DNA of 64,000 nucleotides, from assembly GCF_005048155.1 (NCBI RefSeq), contig NZ_SUMB01000001.1, positions 620,001-684,000 on the forward strand. Direction: 5' to 3'. Made by a program: the position numbers and the translations under genes. Under the pieces are notes generated by a model. That model was not told the DNA's origin, searched no databases, and saw only the letters and a list, made by a program, of their open reading frames with translations. The stretch comes from Streptomyces piniterrae (GTDB lineage Bacteria; Actinomycetota; Actinomycetes; Streptomycetales; Streptomycetaceae). This document shows, piece after piece, positions 45,261 through 54,509 of this stretch (within the stretch, counting starts at the first letter, position 1; each line of letters starts with the position of its first letter).

Positions 45261-45866
45261 ATGCGCAAGGTGTCGCAGGCCGTGGTGGGTGCGGTGGTCG
45301 TGATGAGCGTGCTCAGCGGCTGCTCGTTCGGCTGGGGTGGGGACGAGAAGAAGAAGGTCGCCCAGAAGAAGCTGGGCGACAAGGGCACGGCGTGCGAACT
45401 GCCGGTGCACTTCGCCCTTGCGACGTCCTGGGAGGCGGAGGCCATCACGCAGGCGACGGTGGACCGGATGGGACCGCTCGGTCATCAGGGGCCGCTCACG
45501 CCCGCCTGCGAACTCGACGCCAAGCCCGCCGGGCACATCGGCTTCCTCACCGTGTGGTCCGGCACCAAGGGGGCCGCCGCGCCCGGCGGCACAACCCGCG
45601 CACTGATGAACAAGTTCGTCGCCGCCGAGAACTTCGAGAGCCACGTCAAGCTCCGCGAGGCCAAGGCCGGTGGCCTACCCGTCACCGAGGCCAGCTACAC
45701 CGTTACCGATCTGTCCGCCGGCGTGGTCAGGCCCGAACGCGCGCTGGCCGTGATGACCAAGCACGGTGGCGTGGTCATCCATCTCGGAGGGCTCAACACA
45801 GACGAGCACAAGGCGATGCTCCCGGCGTTCGAGCTGGCCAAGAAGACCCTCGGCCTGACCTCCTGA
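45261..45866 (+). CDS. Putative lipoprotein
   Basis: A 201-residue lipoprotein (RKVSQAVVGAVVVMSVLSGC, lipobox LSGC). The rest is soluble with a C-terminal segment VVRPERALAVMTKHGGVVIH. I do not recognise the domain. It is divergent from the sigma factor gene by about 360 bp and could be one of its targets (inference). Its stop codon lies in an 8-bp tandem repeat. Confidence 0.82.
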   Translation: MRKVSQAVVGAVVVMSVLSGCSFGWGGDEKKKVAQKKLGDKGTACELPVHFALATSWEAEAITQATVDRMGPLGHQGPLTPACELDAKPAGHIGFLTVWSGTKGAAAPGGTTRALMNKFVAAENFESHVKLREAKAGGLPVTEASYTVTDLSAGVVRPERALAVMTKHGGVVIHLGGLNTDEHKAMLPAFELAKKTLGLTS

Positions 45867-45890
45867 CCTCCTGACCTCCTGACCTCCTGA
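45854..45890. repeat. 8-bp tandem repeat CCTGACCT, 4.6 copies
   Basis: CCTGACCT is repeated four times plus CCTGA, starting within the last codons of the lipoprotein gene and containing its stop. Every unit brings a TGA, so copy-number change would alter the 3' end little. Confidence 0.9.
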
Positions 45891-46517
45891 GCGATGCTGC
45901 CGCGCCCCCGGGGCGACAGGGCCCGCTCAGCTTCCCAGTGGGGCACCCGCAGTCTGGGACTCACCTGCTGGACTGGATCTGGGAACTGCGTTGAAGGCCG
46001 GGACCGGCGTCGCCGAAAACCACCGTCGAAAACGTCCGGTGGGGGTCGGTTGTCCCGAACGCCGTGCACGACGTGGAGGCCGATTCGGCCGCGTCACATG
46101 CGCCGCAGCCGTCACATGTGCATCGGAGGTGGACGTGAGCAGGGTTTGCCGCCAGGTCGAGTGTGGCGGGAAGCGGTCGTCTCCTGGGACGTGTCGCTTG
46201 CGGCCTCGTCGTGGAGGGTGTGTGAAGTTCCTCTGATTCTGCTTTCGTGCGGGAGGTGGGACGTTGGGCGTGGCCGACGGGGTGTTGCGGTGAGTTCCGT
46301 GCGTACGGGACCGTTGGCTGTGGCGGAGGGCACGGCCGCGATCGATGGAATGTGTGAGGCGTTGTGGAGTCTCGCTATTCCCGCCGGTAATGAACGGAGC
46401 GTCAGCACGGCACAGGTATGCAATTTCTGGTCAATTCCTTCGAAGCTCCCTCTGGCGGAAATCCGGGGCCGTGACAATTCAGCAGTGCAAACTGCTTGGC
46501 CGAACGAAGGGGCGAGT
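45891..46517. other. 627-bp gap upstream of the RamR-like gene
   Basis: No gene is supported; the regulator frame is open upstream, but the residues do not look coding. The part 46380-46515 is AT-richer and is the probable promoter region of the regulator. Confidence 0.45.
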
Positions 46518-47105
46518 GTGATCCGGGTCTTGGTGGTTCATGAGACACGGCTGGTGCGATCAGGGCTTGCTGCTTTGCTGCAAGACGAGGAGGAGATCGA
46601 CGCGATCGCGGCCTGCTGGACGAGCGCCCCCGGCAAGGCGGCTTCCTTCCGGCCCCAGGTGTGTGTGGTGGACGGTGACTGCGCTGGATCGGTGCAGGCG
46701 GCGGGCTATCCCGGGGGGCCGGGATGTGAGTTGCTCGTGCTCGCCAGCGCCTGCCGTCCCGGCACTCTCCGGCGTGCTGTCGCCGCAAAGGCGCGTGGGT
46801 TTGTGGACAAGGACGCGCCGCCGGCCCGGTTACGGCACGCCATAAACCTGGTCGCGAAGGGACAGCGTTACGTCGACCACACGCTGACGCTGGACTTTCT
46901 CCAGGCCGCCGATATGCCGCTGACCGCCAGGGAGTTGAGTGTGCTGCAGCTCGCCGCGGGCGGCGCGTCGGTTCCGGAGATCGCACGCGAACTGCATCTG
47001 AGCAGCGGAACGGTACGTAATTACATGGCTGCCATTAACCGCAAGACCGGTGCCCGAAACCGGGTCGATGCGATTCGCATATCGCAGGGCGCCGGCTGGG
47101 TGTAG
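46518..47105 (+). CDS. ramR: RamR/AmfR-like response regulator (LuxR type)
   Basis: A 195-residue NarL/LuxR-type response regulator. The receiver domain (residues 1-115) keeps the phosphorylatable Asp in VCVVDGD and Lys in FVDKDAPP, but the usual acidic pair is His-Glu (VVHETRLVRSGL). The LuxR helix-turn-helix is TARELSVLQLAAGGASVPEI, ARELHLSSGTVRNYMAAINR. It ends 4 bp from the ramB stop, convergent. In S. coelicolor RamR activates ramCSAB; that role is inferred here from its place in the cluster. GTG 46518 has GAAGGGG upstream. Confidence 0.85.
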   Translation: MIRVLVVHETRLVRSGLAALLQDEEEIDAIAACWTSAPGKAASFRPQVCVVDGDCAGSVQAAGYPGGPGCELLVLASACRPGTLRRAVAAKARGFVDKDAPPARLRHAINLVAKGQRYVDHTLTLDFLQAADMPLTARELSVLQLAAGGASVPEIARELHLSSGTVRNYMAAINRKTGARNRVDAIRISQGAGWV

Positions 47106-47109
47106 GCCG

Positions 47110-48993
47110 TCATCGGCTCCGTTCGACGGATTCCGGTTGCCAGTTGCCGGCGAGCTCGCGGTAGAGGACCGAGCGCTCCAGCAGCTCGGTATGGCTGCCG
47201 ACGGTGGCTCGGATGCCGTCCAGAACCAGGACCCGGTCGGCGCGTTGGGCCGAGGTGATCCGGTGGGCGATGACGATGAGCGTGCCGGGCCGGTCGGCGA
47301 AGACCTGCTCGGCGCGCTGCTCGGCCGCGGGGTCGAGGTGGCAGGTGGCCTCGTCGAGGAGGAGCAGCGGTGCCGGCGAGAGGTGGGCCCGGCCGAGCGC
47401 TATCAGCTGGCGTTCGCCCTGCGACAGCGCCGCTGGGTCGATCCGTGCATCCAGTCCACCCAGCCGGGACACCAACGAGCTCAGGCCTACGGCGTTCGAT
47501 GCCGCTGCCACGCTGGCGTCGGACGCACCGTCAGGGCAGAGATAGAGCAGGTTGTCACGCACGGATCCGGAGAAGACGTATGCCTGCTGGGGGATCAGGA
47601 CCCTCAGCCGGGACGGATCGGGATCCGGGAGGAGGCCGGGACCGGGACCGGCGTGGGTATCGGAAGCGTGCAGGGTCGGCGGCCGGCCGTTTACTCGTAC
47701 CGCTCCGGCGGTGGGGGCCAGGAGCCCGGCGATGAGGCCGGCCAGTGTGGACTTGCCGATGCCGCTCGGGCCGACGACGGCGAGGTGCTCGCCCGGTTCG
47801 ACGACGAGATCGAGGTCGTGCAGGACCGGTTGTGCACCCGGACCGTAGGCGAAGGTTATCGACCGTAGTTCGACGCGGGGGCCAGGCGGATGGGTGGCGG
47901 TGGGGGAGTTGACGGAGACGGCGACAGGTACAGAGAGGGGGACAGGGACGGAGGCGGGGACGGAGCCAGGGACAGAGAGAGACGCGTCATCGGGGTGGGC
48001 GCCGTCAACCGACCCACCTCCCAGCGGTGTCCGCCTCCGCCCCCCGGTGAGCCGATCCAGTACGACCAGGAGCCGGGTACCGGCGGAGCCGAGCGCGTTC
48101 ATCAGGGTGTGCAGGGCCGGCAGCAGCGCCTGCGTCAGGTACGTCAGGGCACCGAGCACGGTCCCCGCGGTGAGGTTCTGCCGTAGCAGCCAGGGCGCGC
48201 TGAGGAGCAGCAGGAGGACCGGCAGTTGACCGGCCACACCGAGTGCGAGACAGCGGGCGGCGGCCCAGCCCGCGAGGCGCCGGGCCGCCCGTGCCTCGGC
48301 GTCGATCAGGCCGTATGCGCGTGCCGCGACGGTGGGGCGTGCCCCGCAAGCTGCGATGTCGCGCAGCCCCGCGGCAACGGCACCGAAGTCCGCCGACAGC
48401 GTTTCGTCGGCGTGCAGGAAGGCGCGCTGATGACGTGCCATGGGGGCCAGGGTGGCCAGGAACAGCAGCAGTCCGGCAATGAGCGGCGGCAGCACGATCA
48501 GCAGGAGCTGCGGGGCCAGGGAGACCAGCCCGAGCAGCGCCCCTGCCGCGGTGAAGACGAAGGAACGGGCCACCAGAACGAGTCCGGCGAAGCTGTCCCG
48601 TGCGAGCTCCGTCTGGTTGGTCAGCCGCGAGACCACCGCGGTGTCCGCGGTGCGGGCCGGATCGGCGACCGCTTGGTCCAGCGCCCGTGTCACCACGGTA
48701 CGCACCAGGACGTCACGCAGCGGTTCGACCAGGTCCGCAAGCCCGCGGAAGACACCTCGGCCGGCGGCCCCGCTGATGACGATGGCCACCGCGGCAACTG
48801 CCAGCCAGCCCATTCCGGTGCCGGTGTGGCCGACCAGGAAGCCGTCGTCCAGGGCCTTGGCCACGCCGTATCCGCTGACGAAGGTGTGCGCGGACTCCAG
48901 CAGGGACCAGCCGCCCAAGAGCAGGACCACCCGCGTGCGGGCCCGCAGGAAACGGAGCGCTCGCGGCAGCAGCCGGATCGTCGCCGTGGTCAC
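47110..48993 (-). CDS. ramB: RamB-like ABC half-transporter of class III lanthipeptide cluster
   Basis: A 627-residue ABC transporter with six transmembrane helices (about 15-300) and an ATPase domain: Walker A GPSGIGKST, signature LSQGERQLIALG, Walker B LLLLDEATCHLD, His-switch VIAHRITSAQ. A Val/Pro/Ser repeat stretch around residues 325-360 links the two. GTG 48993 overlaps the ramA stop (GTGA). With RamA it should form the heterodimeric exporter of the SapB-like peptide. Confidence 0.92.
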   Translation of the reverse strand: MTTATIRLLPRALRFLRARTRVVLLLGGWSLLESAHTFVSGYGVAKALDDGFLVGHTGTGMGWLAVAAVAIVISGAAGRGVFRGLADLVEPLRDVLVRTVVTRALDQAVADPARTADTAVVSRLTNQTELARDSFAGLVLVARSFVFTAAGALLGLVSLAPQLLLIVLPPLIAGLLLFLATLAPMARHQRAFLHADETLSADFGAVAAGLRDIAACGARPTVAARAYGLIDAEARAARRLAGWAAARCLALGVAGQLPVLLLLLSAPWLLRQNLTAGTVLGALTYLTQALLPALHTLMNALGSAGTRLLVVLDRLTGGRRRTPLGGGSVDGAHPDDASLSVPGSVPASVPVPLSVPVAVSVNSPTATHPPGPRVELRSITFAYGPGAQPVLHDLDLVVEPGEHLAVVGPSGIGKSTLAGLIAGLLAPTAGAVRVNGRPPTLHASDTHAGPGPGLLPDPDPSRLRVLIPQQAYVFSGSVRDNLLYLCPDGASDASVAAASNAVGLSSLVSRLGGLDARIDPAALSQGERQLIALGRAHLSPAPLLLLDEATCHLDPAAEQRAEQVFADRPGTLIVIAHRITSAQRADRVLVLDGIRATVGSHTELLERSVLYRELAGNWQPESVERSR

Positions 48994-50798
48994 GAGGCGG
49001 CCCCCGGGGCCGGGGCGGTGGGGGCGAAGACCGCGCGGTAGTCGGCGTCCTGCCACAGCTGATCGTGCGGCGCGACCGCCCGTATCCGGCCGTGCTCCAG
49101 CCAGGCGACGAGATCGGCGCGGGCGGCGGAGGAGAGCCGGTGGGTGATCAGCAGCCGGGTGCCCGGCCGTACGTCCTGCAGGAGCGCCCGGCTGACGTGG
49201 TGTTCGGTGACGGTGTCCAGGCTGGCGGTGGCGTCGTCGAGGATCAGCAGGCGGCCGGCGTGGGCAAAGGCCCGCGCCACGCCGAGGCGCTGGAGCTCGC
49301 CCCCGGAGAGCGGGGAGTCGGCCAACGGTGTCGCGTAACCGCGCGGCAGCAGCCGCACGAACGGGTCGGCGCCGGCCGCCCGGGCCGCGGCCTCGACGTC
49401 GTGTGCCGGAGCCCGCTCGGGCCCGAACGCGATGGCCGCGCCGACGGTGTCGCCGAAGAGTGCCGGCCGTTCGAAGGCATAGCCGACCTCCCGACGCAGC
49501 TGCATCGGATCGGCCTGATCGAGCGGGACCCCGTCCAGCAGCACCGCACCGCCGTCGGGATCGGTGAGCCGCCCCGCGACGGCGGCCAGCAGGGACTTGC
49601 CGGACCCCGAGTGCCCGACCACCGCCATGGTGGTTCCGCCGGGCACGAGCAGGTCCACATCGCGCAACACGGGCACGCCGTCGCGGGCGACGGTGACCCC
49701 CCGCAGTTCGAGCCGCCCGCGGCCGTCGGCGGGCAGCAGCAGGGAGCCGTGCCCGGCCGGGGGCAGGGCGAGCAGTCCGCCGATGCGGCGGGCTGCGGCC
49801 CGGCTCCGCACCAAGGCGTTGAGCTGGCCGATCACCCCACCAAGGCCCGCGGTGAGAGCCGCATACCGGGACGCCGCCAGCAGACCACCGACGGTCAGGG
49901 CGCCGTCGGCGAGCCGGAGTCCGCCCACCGCGAGAACGGCCGTGGTCAGCATCGGCACCAGAATGCTGCTGCCGACCGCCGCCCGCCCGTACACCTGCCA
50001 CATGAGGCGGCCCTGCGCACCGAGTTCGGGCAGTGGGGCGAGGGTACGGGCCCGCTCCCGGCCCGCGGTTCCTGCGGCGGCGATCGTCCGGGCCCCGCCC
50101 AGAGCCTCCACGAGCCGGGAGGCGATCTCCGCCTGTACGCGCTGATAGCGCCGGACGCTGTCGGAGGAACCACGGGCGAAGGTCCGCAGCAGAAGGGTCA
50201 GGAGGGGGAGTCCGGCCAGGAAGACGGCCGTCAGCCAGAGGTCGGTGACTGCCAGGGCGACCAGCGCCCCGGCCGGCGTGAGCAGCGTGGCCAGGCCGGC
50301 GGCGGTGGTGGTGGGCGCGCATCCGGCCTCGGCGGCATTGCCCGTCAGGCGGTTCACCAGATCGCCGATCGTGAAGCGATCCGTGGCGCGATGCGGGGCG
50401 AGCGACAGCAGATGGTCGATACCGCGCCGGCGCAACCAGGCGGTGCTGCGGGCGGTGGCGGCACCGCCGGTGAGCGCCACCAGGGCGTCCAACAGCACCT
50501 CCGCCACCAGCAAAACGGCACTCAGCGCGAGGGCGGTGCCCACTCCGGGCGCGGAGCCGAGCACGAGGTCGAGGGTGTGGCCGAGTACGGCAGGCAGCGC
50601 GACGGTCGTGGCGGCGGAGGCGGTACCGAAGAGGCACACGGCCACGGTGTGTACCCGGCTGTGCCGGAACGCACCGGTCAGGACGGACCCGGCACCGGAA
50701 TCCTGCCGCTGCCCGGCATCGGAGTCCGGCCGCTGCCCGGCGGCCGGTTGGCGCGCGGGAGAGGAGGGCCCGGGTGTGGGGGAGGTGCGGGGGACCAT
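48990..50798 (-). CDS. ramA: RamA-like ABC half-transporter of class III lanthipeptide cluster
   Basis: A 602-residue ABC half-transporter. A Pro/Ser/Gln-rich N-terminal segment (1-40) precedes six helices (45-300). The ATPase domain has Walker A GHSGSGKSLL, signature LSGGELQRLG and Walker B LLILDDATASLD, where the catalytic Glu after Walker B is Asp, suggesting a degenerate site as in many heterodimeric exporters. It follows ramS by about 140 bp and is coupled to ramB. Confidence 0.92.
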   Translation of the reverse strand: MVPRTSPTPGPSSPARQPAAGQRPDSDAGQRQDSGAGSVLTGAFRHSRVHTVAVCLFGTASAATTVALPAVLGHTLDLVLGSAPGVGTALALSAVLLVAEVLLDALVALTGGAATARSTAWLRRRGIDHLLSLAPHRATDRFTIGDLVNRLTGNAAEAGCAPTTTAAGLATLLTPAGALVALAVTDLWLTAVFLAGLPLLTLLLRTFARGSSDSVRRYQRVQAEIASRLVEALGGARTIAAAGTAGRERARTLAPLPELGAQGRLMWQVYGRAAVGSSILVPMLTTAVLAVGGLRLADGALTVGGLLAASRYAALTAGLGGVIGQLNALVRSRAAARRIGGLLALPPAGHGSLLLPADGRGRLELRGVTVARDGVPVLRDVDLLVPGGTTMAVVGHSGSGKSLLAAVAGRLTDPDGGAVLLDGVPLDQADPMQLRREVGYAFERPALFGDTVGAAIAFGPERAPAHDVEAAARAAGADPFVRLLPRGYATPLADSPLSGGELQRLGVARAFAHAGRLLILDDATASLDTVTEHHVSRALLQDVRPGTRLLITHRLSSAARADLVAWLEHGRIRAVAPHDQLWQDADYRAVFAPTAPAPGAAS

Positions 50799-50934
50799 GT
50801 GAGCGACCGAGCCTCCTTCGGACGACGGGCGGGCTCCATACGGGTGGGCGGGTTCCGGGCATCTGGTGCCCGGAACCCGCCTTACCCCGTCACCACGGGA
50901 CCTGGTGCCCCGCGGCGACTGCGGCGACCGGCAG

Positions 50935-51063
50935 TCAGTTACAGGTGGTGACGCTCAGGCTGCTGTCGCCGCACAGCAGCAGGCTCGCGCGGCTGCCGGT
51001 GTGGAGCTCCTCGGTGGCCTCGGGCTTGGGGGTCTCCATCGTCTGCAGGTCGAGAAGCGACAT
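50935..51063 (-). CDS. ramS: RamS/SapB-like class III lanthipeptide precursor
   Basis: A 42-residue precursor. The leader MSLLDLQTMETPKPEATEEL has the LLDLQ motif recognised by class III enzymes. The 21-residue core (residues 22-42) contains two Ser-x2-x2-Cys labionin/lanthionine modules: SLLLC and SLSVTTC. Compared with the remembered SapB core of S. coelicolor it differs only in SLSVTT instead of SLSITT, so the product should be nearly identical to SapB. ATG 51063 has AAGGA at 6-base spacing; ATG 51069 abuts the site. Confidence 0.95.
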   Translation of the reverse strand: MSLLDLQTMETPKPEATEELHTGSRASLLLCGDSSLSVTTCN

Positions 51064-51126
51064 GATCATTCCTTTCGTTATGGGGACGGGGGTGACTTTC
51101 GTGTTCGACCCCTGCTGGGGCCGGCT

Positions 51127-53889
51127 TCAGGGCCGCTGGAGCGGCGGGAGGAAGGGCAGGTGCACGGGTTTCTCGTGCAGCGCGCTGCCCAGGGCGAGCA
51201 GGCATCCGGCCGTGCCGGTGCTCAGGTCCATCGAGAGGCGCATCATCTGCTCCCCGGCGAAGGCCAGATGCCCTTGGTAGGGGACGGCACCCCAGGAGAG
51301 GGAGTCGATCTGGCGGCGCAGGTCCGCGGCGCTGGTACCCGGTCCCGGGGCGGTGGTCCGGCTCAGATACAGCACCATGCCGGCGGCGCCGCGGAACAGG
51401 CCCGGCTGGGCATAGAACTTGGCCTGTGCCGCCTGCACGATCTCGCCCCGGGCCGCCGCGAACCCGTCATCGTGCCGATGGGCGAGGTAGTCGTCCAGCA
51501 CCATCCCGATGCCCACGCTGCCGGCGCCGAGGTAGGGCATGGTCCGCCAGCCTTCGTTGACCTGCAAGGTTCCGCCCGCGCTCCGCACGCAGCGCGTCAG
51601 CTCATGGCGCAGGGCATCGCCGGCCAGGTCCAACAGCGCGCCGTCGCGGGTGCGTTCGTACAGCCGGAGGAAGAGCAGTGCGGCCCCGCTGTCGCCGTGC
51701 AGCAGCCCGGCACGACGGGCCGGCCCGGCAGGCTCATCCCCGGCCACCGCCCGACCCAGCCGGTGCGCGACCAACTCGGCGCAGCGCAGGGCCTGCTCCC
51801 GTAATCCGGAGGCGCCGGTGGACTCGGCCAGCTCGTCCAGCGCCAGTCCCACCCCCGCCAGTCCGCCGTGCAGATCGGGTCCGATGTCCTGCCAGTTCTG
51901 CGCCGTCACCAGGTCGACGAGGTCCAGGGCCCGTGCACGGTGCCCGAGCCGGTCGAGGACCCACGCGACGCCGGAGAGGCCGTCATAGAAGCCCACGGGA
52001 CTGCCCGACGCGGGCGCCTTCGTCCGCTGCAGCAACCACTCCTCCGCCTGCGGACATCGCTCGGCGCCGGTCGCGTCGAGGGCGTACAGCACGCCGGCCG
52101 CACCGTACGCGAAACAGGTGCCGCCGCCCGTGATGGCGAACTGGCCGATATCGCCGGGAAAGTAGCGGTCCTCACGCTCCGGGGTTGCGGAGGCAAGCAC
52201 CGCGCGGACCGCGGAGTCCCGGCTACGTGGCCAGTCGGCAAGCGAAACCGGTAGGTATGCGTCCGCGCGCCTGCCCCCGCCTCCGCGCCCGTCGTCGGAG
52301 GACCGTTGCACAGCCTCCGGCGCGGATCCCGATACGGATCCCCCTGCGGATTCCGTCACGGAGGGCACTACGGTTCCCGCCACCGACCGCACCACGGATC
52401 GCGTCTCGGGTCGCGTCACGGACCTGGAAGGGGCCTCAGGCCCGGCCGCCCCGCCCGGGCTGCGATACCCCCGCAGAATCTCCTCGACCGCCGCGTCGAG
52501 GAACTCGACGGGAACCGGAAACTGCTCCGCGGCGATCTGTGCGAGATGCCGGGCCTTGGCCCGATCCACGGCGAACAGGCTGGTCAGCGGAAGGAAGAGG
52601 GCCAGCCGCAGACAGGCCAGGGCATAGCGGTCGACGTCGGGGCCACGGCGGTCGGCGGGCGCCACGAATCCTGGGTTGGCGATCACCTGCCGGCTGCCGG
52701 GGTCATCAACAGAGGCAGCCTCGAAGTCCAGCAGCACCACCGAGGATTCGTCCTCGGAGAGCATGATGTTGAACAGATGGAGGTCGTTGAAGACCACGCC
52801 CCGGGCGTGGATCGCCTCGACGGCCTCCTCCACCAGTCGGTGGATGCGTAATGCCCACCGGGTGTACTCGGCCAGCCGCTGGGGACTCGGATCGGACTCG
52901 ATCAGGGGATGCCGATGGGCGAAGAAGCTGTTGAGCGGACGCCCCTCGACGTACTCCAACACCAGGAAGGTGTGCTCGCCGAGCGTGAACCAGTCCACCA
53001 CCTCGGGAGCGACCCCCAGCCCGGACAGCCGCCGCAGGGCGTCCCGTTCGCGCGCCAGTCGGGCCACCGCGTCCGCCTCGTCCGCGGCCAGGCCCGCGTA
53101 CGGCCGTGCCTCCTTCAGCACCACCTGCCGCTGCGTCCGCAGGTCCCGACCGACGTAGACGCCACCGCCGTTGGAGAAGTGCAGCGCCCGCTCGATGGCG
53201 TACGGGAGGTCGGCGACCGTGGTGGCGGAGCGCGCCTCCAGATGCGGCTTGAGGAACTCCGGGAGCGAGACCCACTCCGGAACCCGGAACGCGGGCTCCC
53301 GGCGATCGGGAACCAGCCGGCCCCGGTCGTCCTCGACAGCGGGGCACAGCTCGCCCTTGTCGTCGTAGCAGTGCCGCTCGGTGAAACTGCCGTAGCGCAC
53401 ATACACCGGACCGGCGCCCCAGCGCAGATCACTCAGGATGTACGGACCCGGCTCACCGGCCAGCAGCGCATCCAACTCCTCGGCGATGACGCGGCACTGC
53501 TCCTCATCGGCCGGATAGATCGTGATGAACTTTCCGCTTGCACCCCGGTCGGTGTACTTGGCGTTGCGGATGTGCAGCAGGTACCGGCTCGGCATGCACT
53601 TGAAGGCCACCGAGCGCGGTACGCAGTACTCCCAGACCGTCGTGAGCACCCGCTCGGCGTTGTCGAGACAGGCCGACACGTGGATCTTCCAGCCCTGACG
53701 GGGCAGTTCACGGTCGAGCGGCCGGAACGCCAGCCAGTCACCCGAGCGATGACGCTGCCACCCGGCCGGCAACTCCCGGCTCAGAATCGGATACTGGGCG
53801 CCGCGGCCTTGGGCGTCCGTGGACAACCGGTGCGGAGCGTCGTAGAACTGTCGGTCAGCGTCGCAGAAGACCGCGTATCCCTTGTTCAT
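51127..53889 (-). CDS. ramC: RamC-like class III lanthipeptide synthetase
   Basis: A 920-residue lyase-kinase-cyclase. Residues about 1-200 form the lyase-like region. A Ser/Thr kinase domain follows (KEARPYAG, VFNDLHLFNIML catalytic loop, LLDFEAAS) to about residue 480. A Ser/Thr/Gly-rich linker (about 480-540) leads to the LanC-like domain (FYDGLSGVAWVLDRLG, GLLHGDSGAALLFLRLY, YLGAGSVGIGMVLDDYL) without the zinc-binding cysteines, as typical of class III. It phosphorylates and dehydrates RamS serines and closes the rings. Upstream lie two inverted repeats. Confidence 0.95.
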   Translation of the reverse strand: MNKGYAVFCDADRQFYDAPHRLSTDAQGRGAQYPILSRELPAGWQRHRSGDWLAFRPLDRELPRQGWKIHVSACLDNAERVLTTVWEYCVPRSVAFKCMPSRYLLHIRNAKYTDRGASGKFITIYPADEEQCRVIAEELDALLAGEPGPYILSDLRWGAGPVYVRYGSFTERHCYDDKGELCPAVEDDRGRLVPDRREPAFRVPEWVSLPEFLKPHLEARSATTVADLPYAIERALHFSNGGGVYVGRDLRTQRQVVLKEARPYAGLAADEADAVARLARERDALRRLSGLGVAPEVVDWFTLGEHTFLVLEYVEGRPLNSFFAHRHPLIESDPSPQRLAEYTRWALRIHRLVEEAVEAIHARGVVFNDLHLFNIMLSEDESSVVLLDFEAASVDDPGSRQVIANPGFVAPADRRGPDVDRYALACLRLALFLPLTSLFAVDRAKARHLAQIAAEQFPVPVEFLDAAVEEILRGYRSPGGAAGPEAPSRSVTRPETRSVVRSVAGTVVPSVTESAGGSVSGSAPEAVQRSSDDGRGGGGRRADAYLPVSLADWPRSRDSAVRAVLASATPEREDRYFPGDIGQFAITGGGTCFAYGAAGVLYALDATGAERCPQAEEWLLQRTKAPASGSPVGFYDGLSGVAWVLDRLGHRARALDLVDLVTAQNWQDIGPDLHGGLAGVGLALDELAESTGASGLREQALRCAELVAHRLGRAVAGDEPAGPARRAGLLHGDSGAALLFLRLYERTRDGALLDLAGDALRHELTRCVRSAGGTLQVNEGWRTMPYLGAGSVGIGMVLDDYLAHRHDDGFAAARGEIVQAAQAKFYAQPGLFRGAAGMVLYLSRTTAPGPGTSAADLRRQIDSLSWGAVPYQGHLAFAGEQMMRLSMDLSTGTAGCLLALGSALHEKPVHLPFLPPLQRP

Positions 53890-53921
53890 CCCACTCCCTC
53901 GGCCGGTTACGCCACGACGTT

Positions 53922-53942
53922 TTCACGCCGCGGAAGCGTGAA
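53922..53942. promoter_or_regulatory. Inverted repeat TTCACGC-N7-GCGTGAA upstream of ramC
   Basis: TTCACGC (53922-53928) and GCGTGAA (53936-53942) are perfect arms, 33 bp upstream of the ramC start (53889, minus strand). A related element follows at 53956-53972. Probable binding site for the RamR-like protein or another regulator (inference). Confidence 0.5.
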
Positions 53943-53955
53943 CCAGTCATGAGTG

Positions 53956-53972
53956 TCACGAAGAGGTCGTGA
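53956..53972. promoter_or_regulatory. Inverted repeat TCACGA-N5-TCGTGA upstream of ramC
   Basis: TCACGA (53956-53961) and TCGTGA (53967-53972) share the TCACG/CGTGA arms with the element at 53922-53942; the centres are about 32 bp apart, three helical turns. Confidence 0.5.
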
Positions 53973-54155
53973 GAAATGCATGTTTTGTGTGAAGGGCGGT
54001 AGCCGAGCCACCAACGGCCGCCTCGCGCTCCTGCCACGCAACCGCCATGAGGCTGGACGCCTATGTGTGTGTGCGCCTATGTGAGTACGTGCTCTCGCCG
54101 CTCATGAGTATTCGTCACGATGACCGGGCGGCACGCGTGGGCGAGGATGGCGGTC

Positions 54156-54509
54156 ATGACCGCACCCGACCCGAAACCCGTCGCTGCCCCCGCTACGGCG
54201 ACGACCGACCCGTTCGCGCCGTCGACGTCGGCAGTGCGCGTGTTCGCCGGTATCGGCCTCCTGCTGCTCGCCTTTGCCTTCGGGGCGTTCCTCATCATCG
54301 TCCTCAACCAGGCGTACAGCGGCGACGGGGCGAGCGGGCCCCTGGTGGGTGCGGCTCCTTGGTCGATGGGCCTGTCCGCAGTCGCGGGACTGTTGGCGCT
54401 TTGCCTGCCCAGCGCTGTGGTGAGCCACGCAGCACGGCGCGGAGCCGTCAGGCTGCAGTACGCGCTGGCGTTCGCCGGCCCCGCGCTGGCCGCCATCGAC
54501 TTCGCCTGA
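54156..54509 (+). CDS. Small two- or three-helix membrane protein
   Basis: A 117-residue protein with a Pro/Ala-rich N-terminus and hydrophobic helices at about residues 28-52, 65-85 and 95-115. It has no recognised domain. ATG 54156 is chosen for the GGATGG upstream; the frame opens further. It ends inside a 15-bp tandem repeat. Divergent from ramC by 266 bp. Confidence 0.65.
   Translation: MTAPDPKPVAAPATATTDPFAPSTSAVRVFAGIGLLLLAFAFGAFLIIVLNQAYSGDGASGPLVGAAPWSMGLSAVAGLLALCLPSAVVSHAARRGAVRLQYALAFAGPALAAIDFA

Noticed and set aside
45894..46517. Long upstream extension of the RamR-like frame (403 codons in total)
   Set aside because: The extra 208 residues lack family similarity and look like non-coding GC-rich translation; the receiver domain starts normally at 46518.
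47110..50862. A single 1250-codon minus-strand frame across ramA and ramB
   Set aside because: Only the ramB part (from 48993) shows ABC-transporter motifs in this frame; the upstream part is an out-of-frame reading of ramA, rich in Arg/Pro/Gly.
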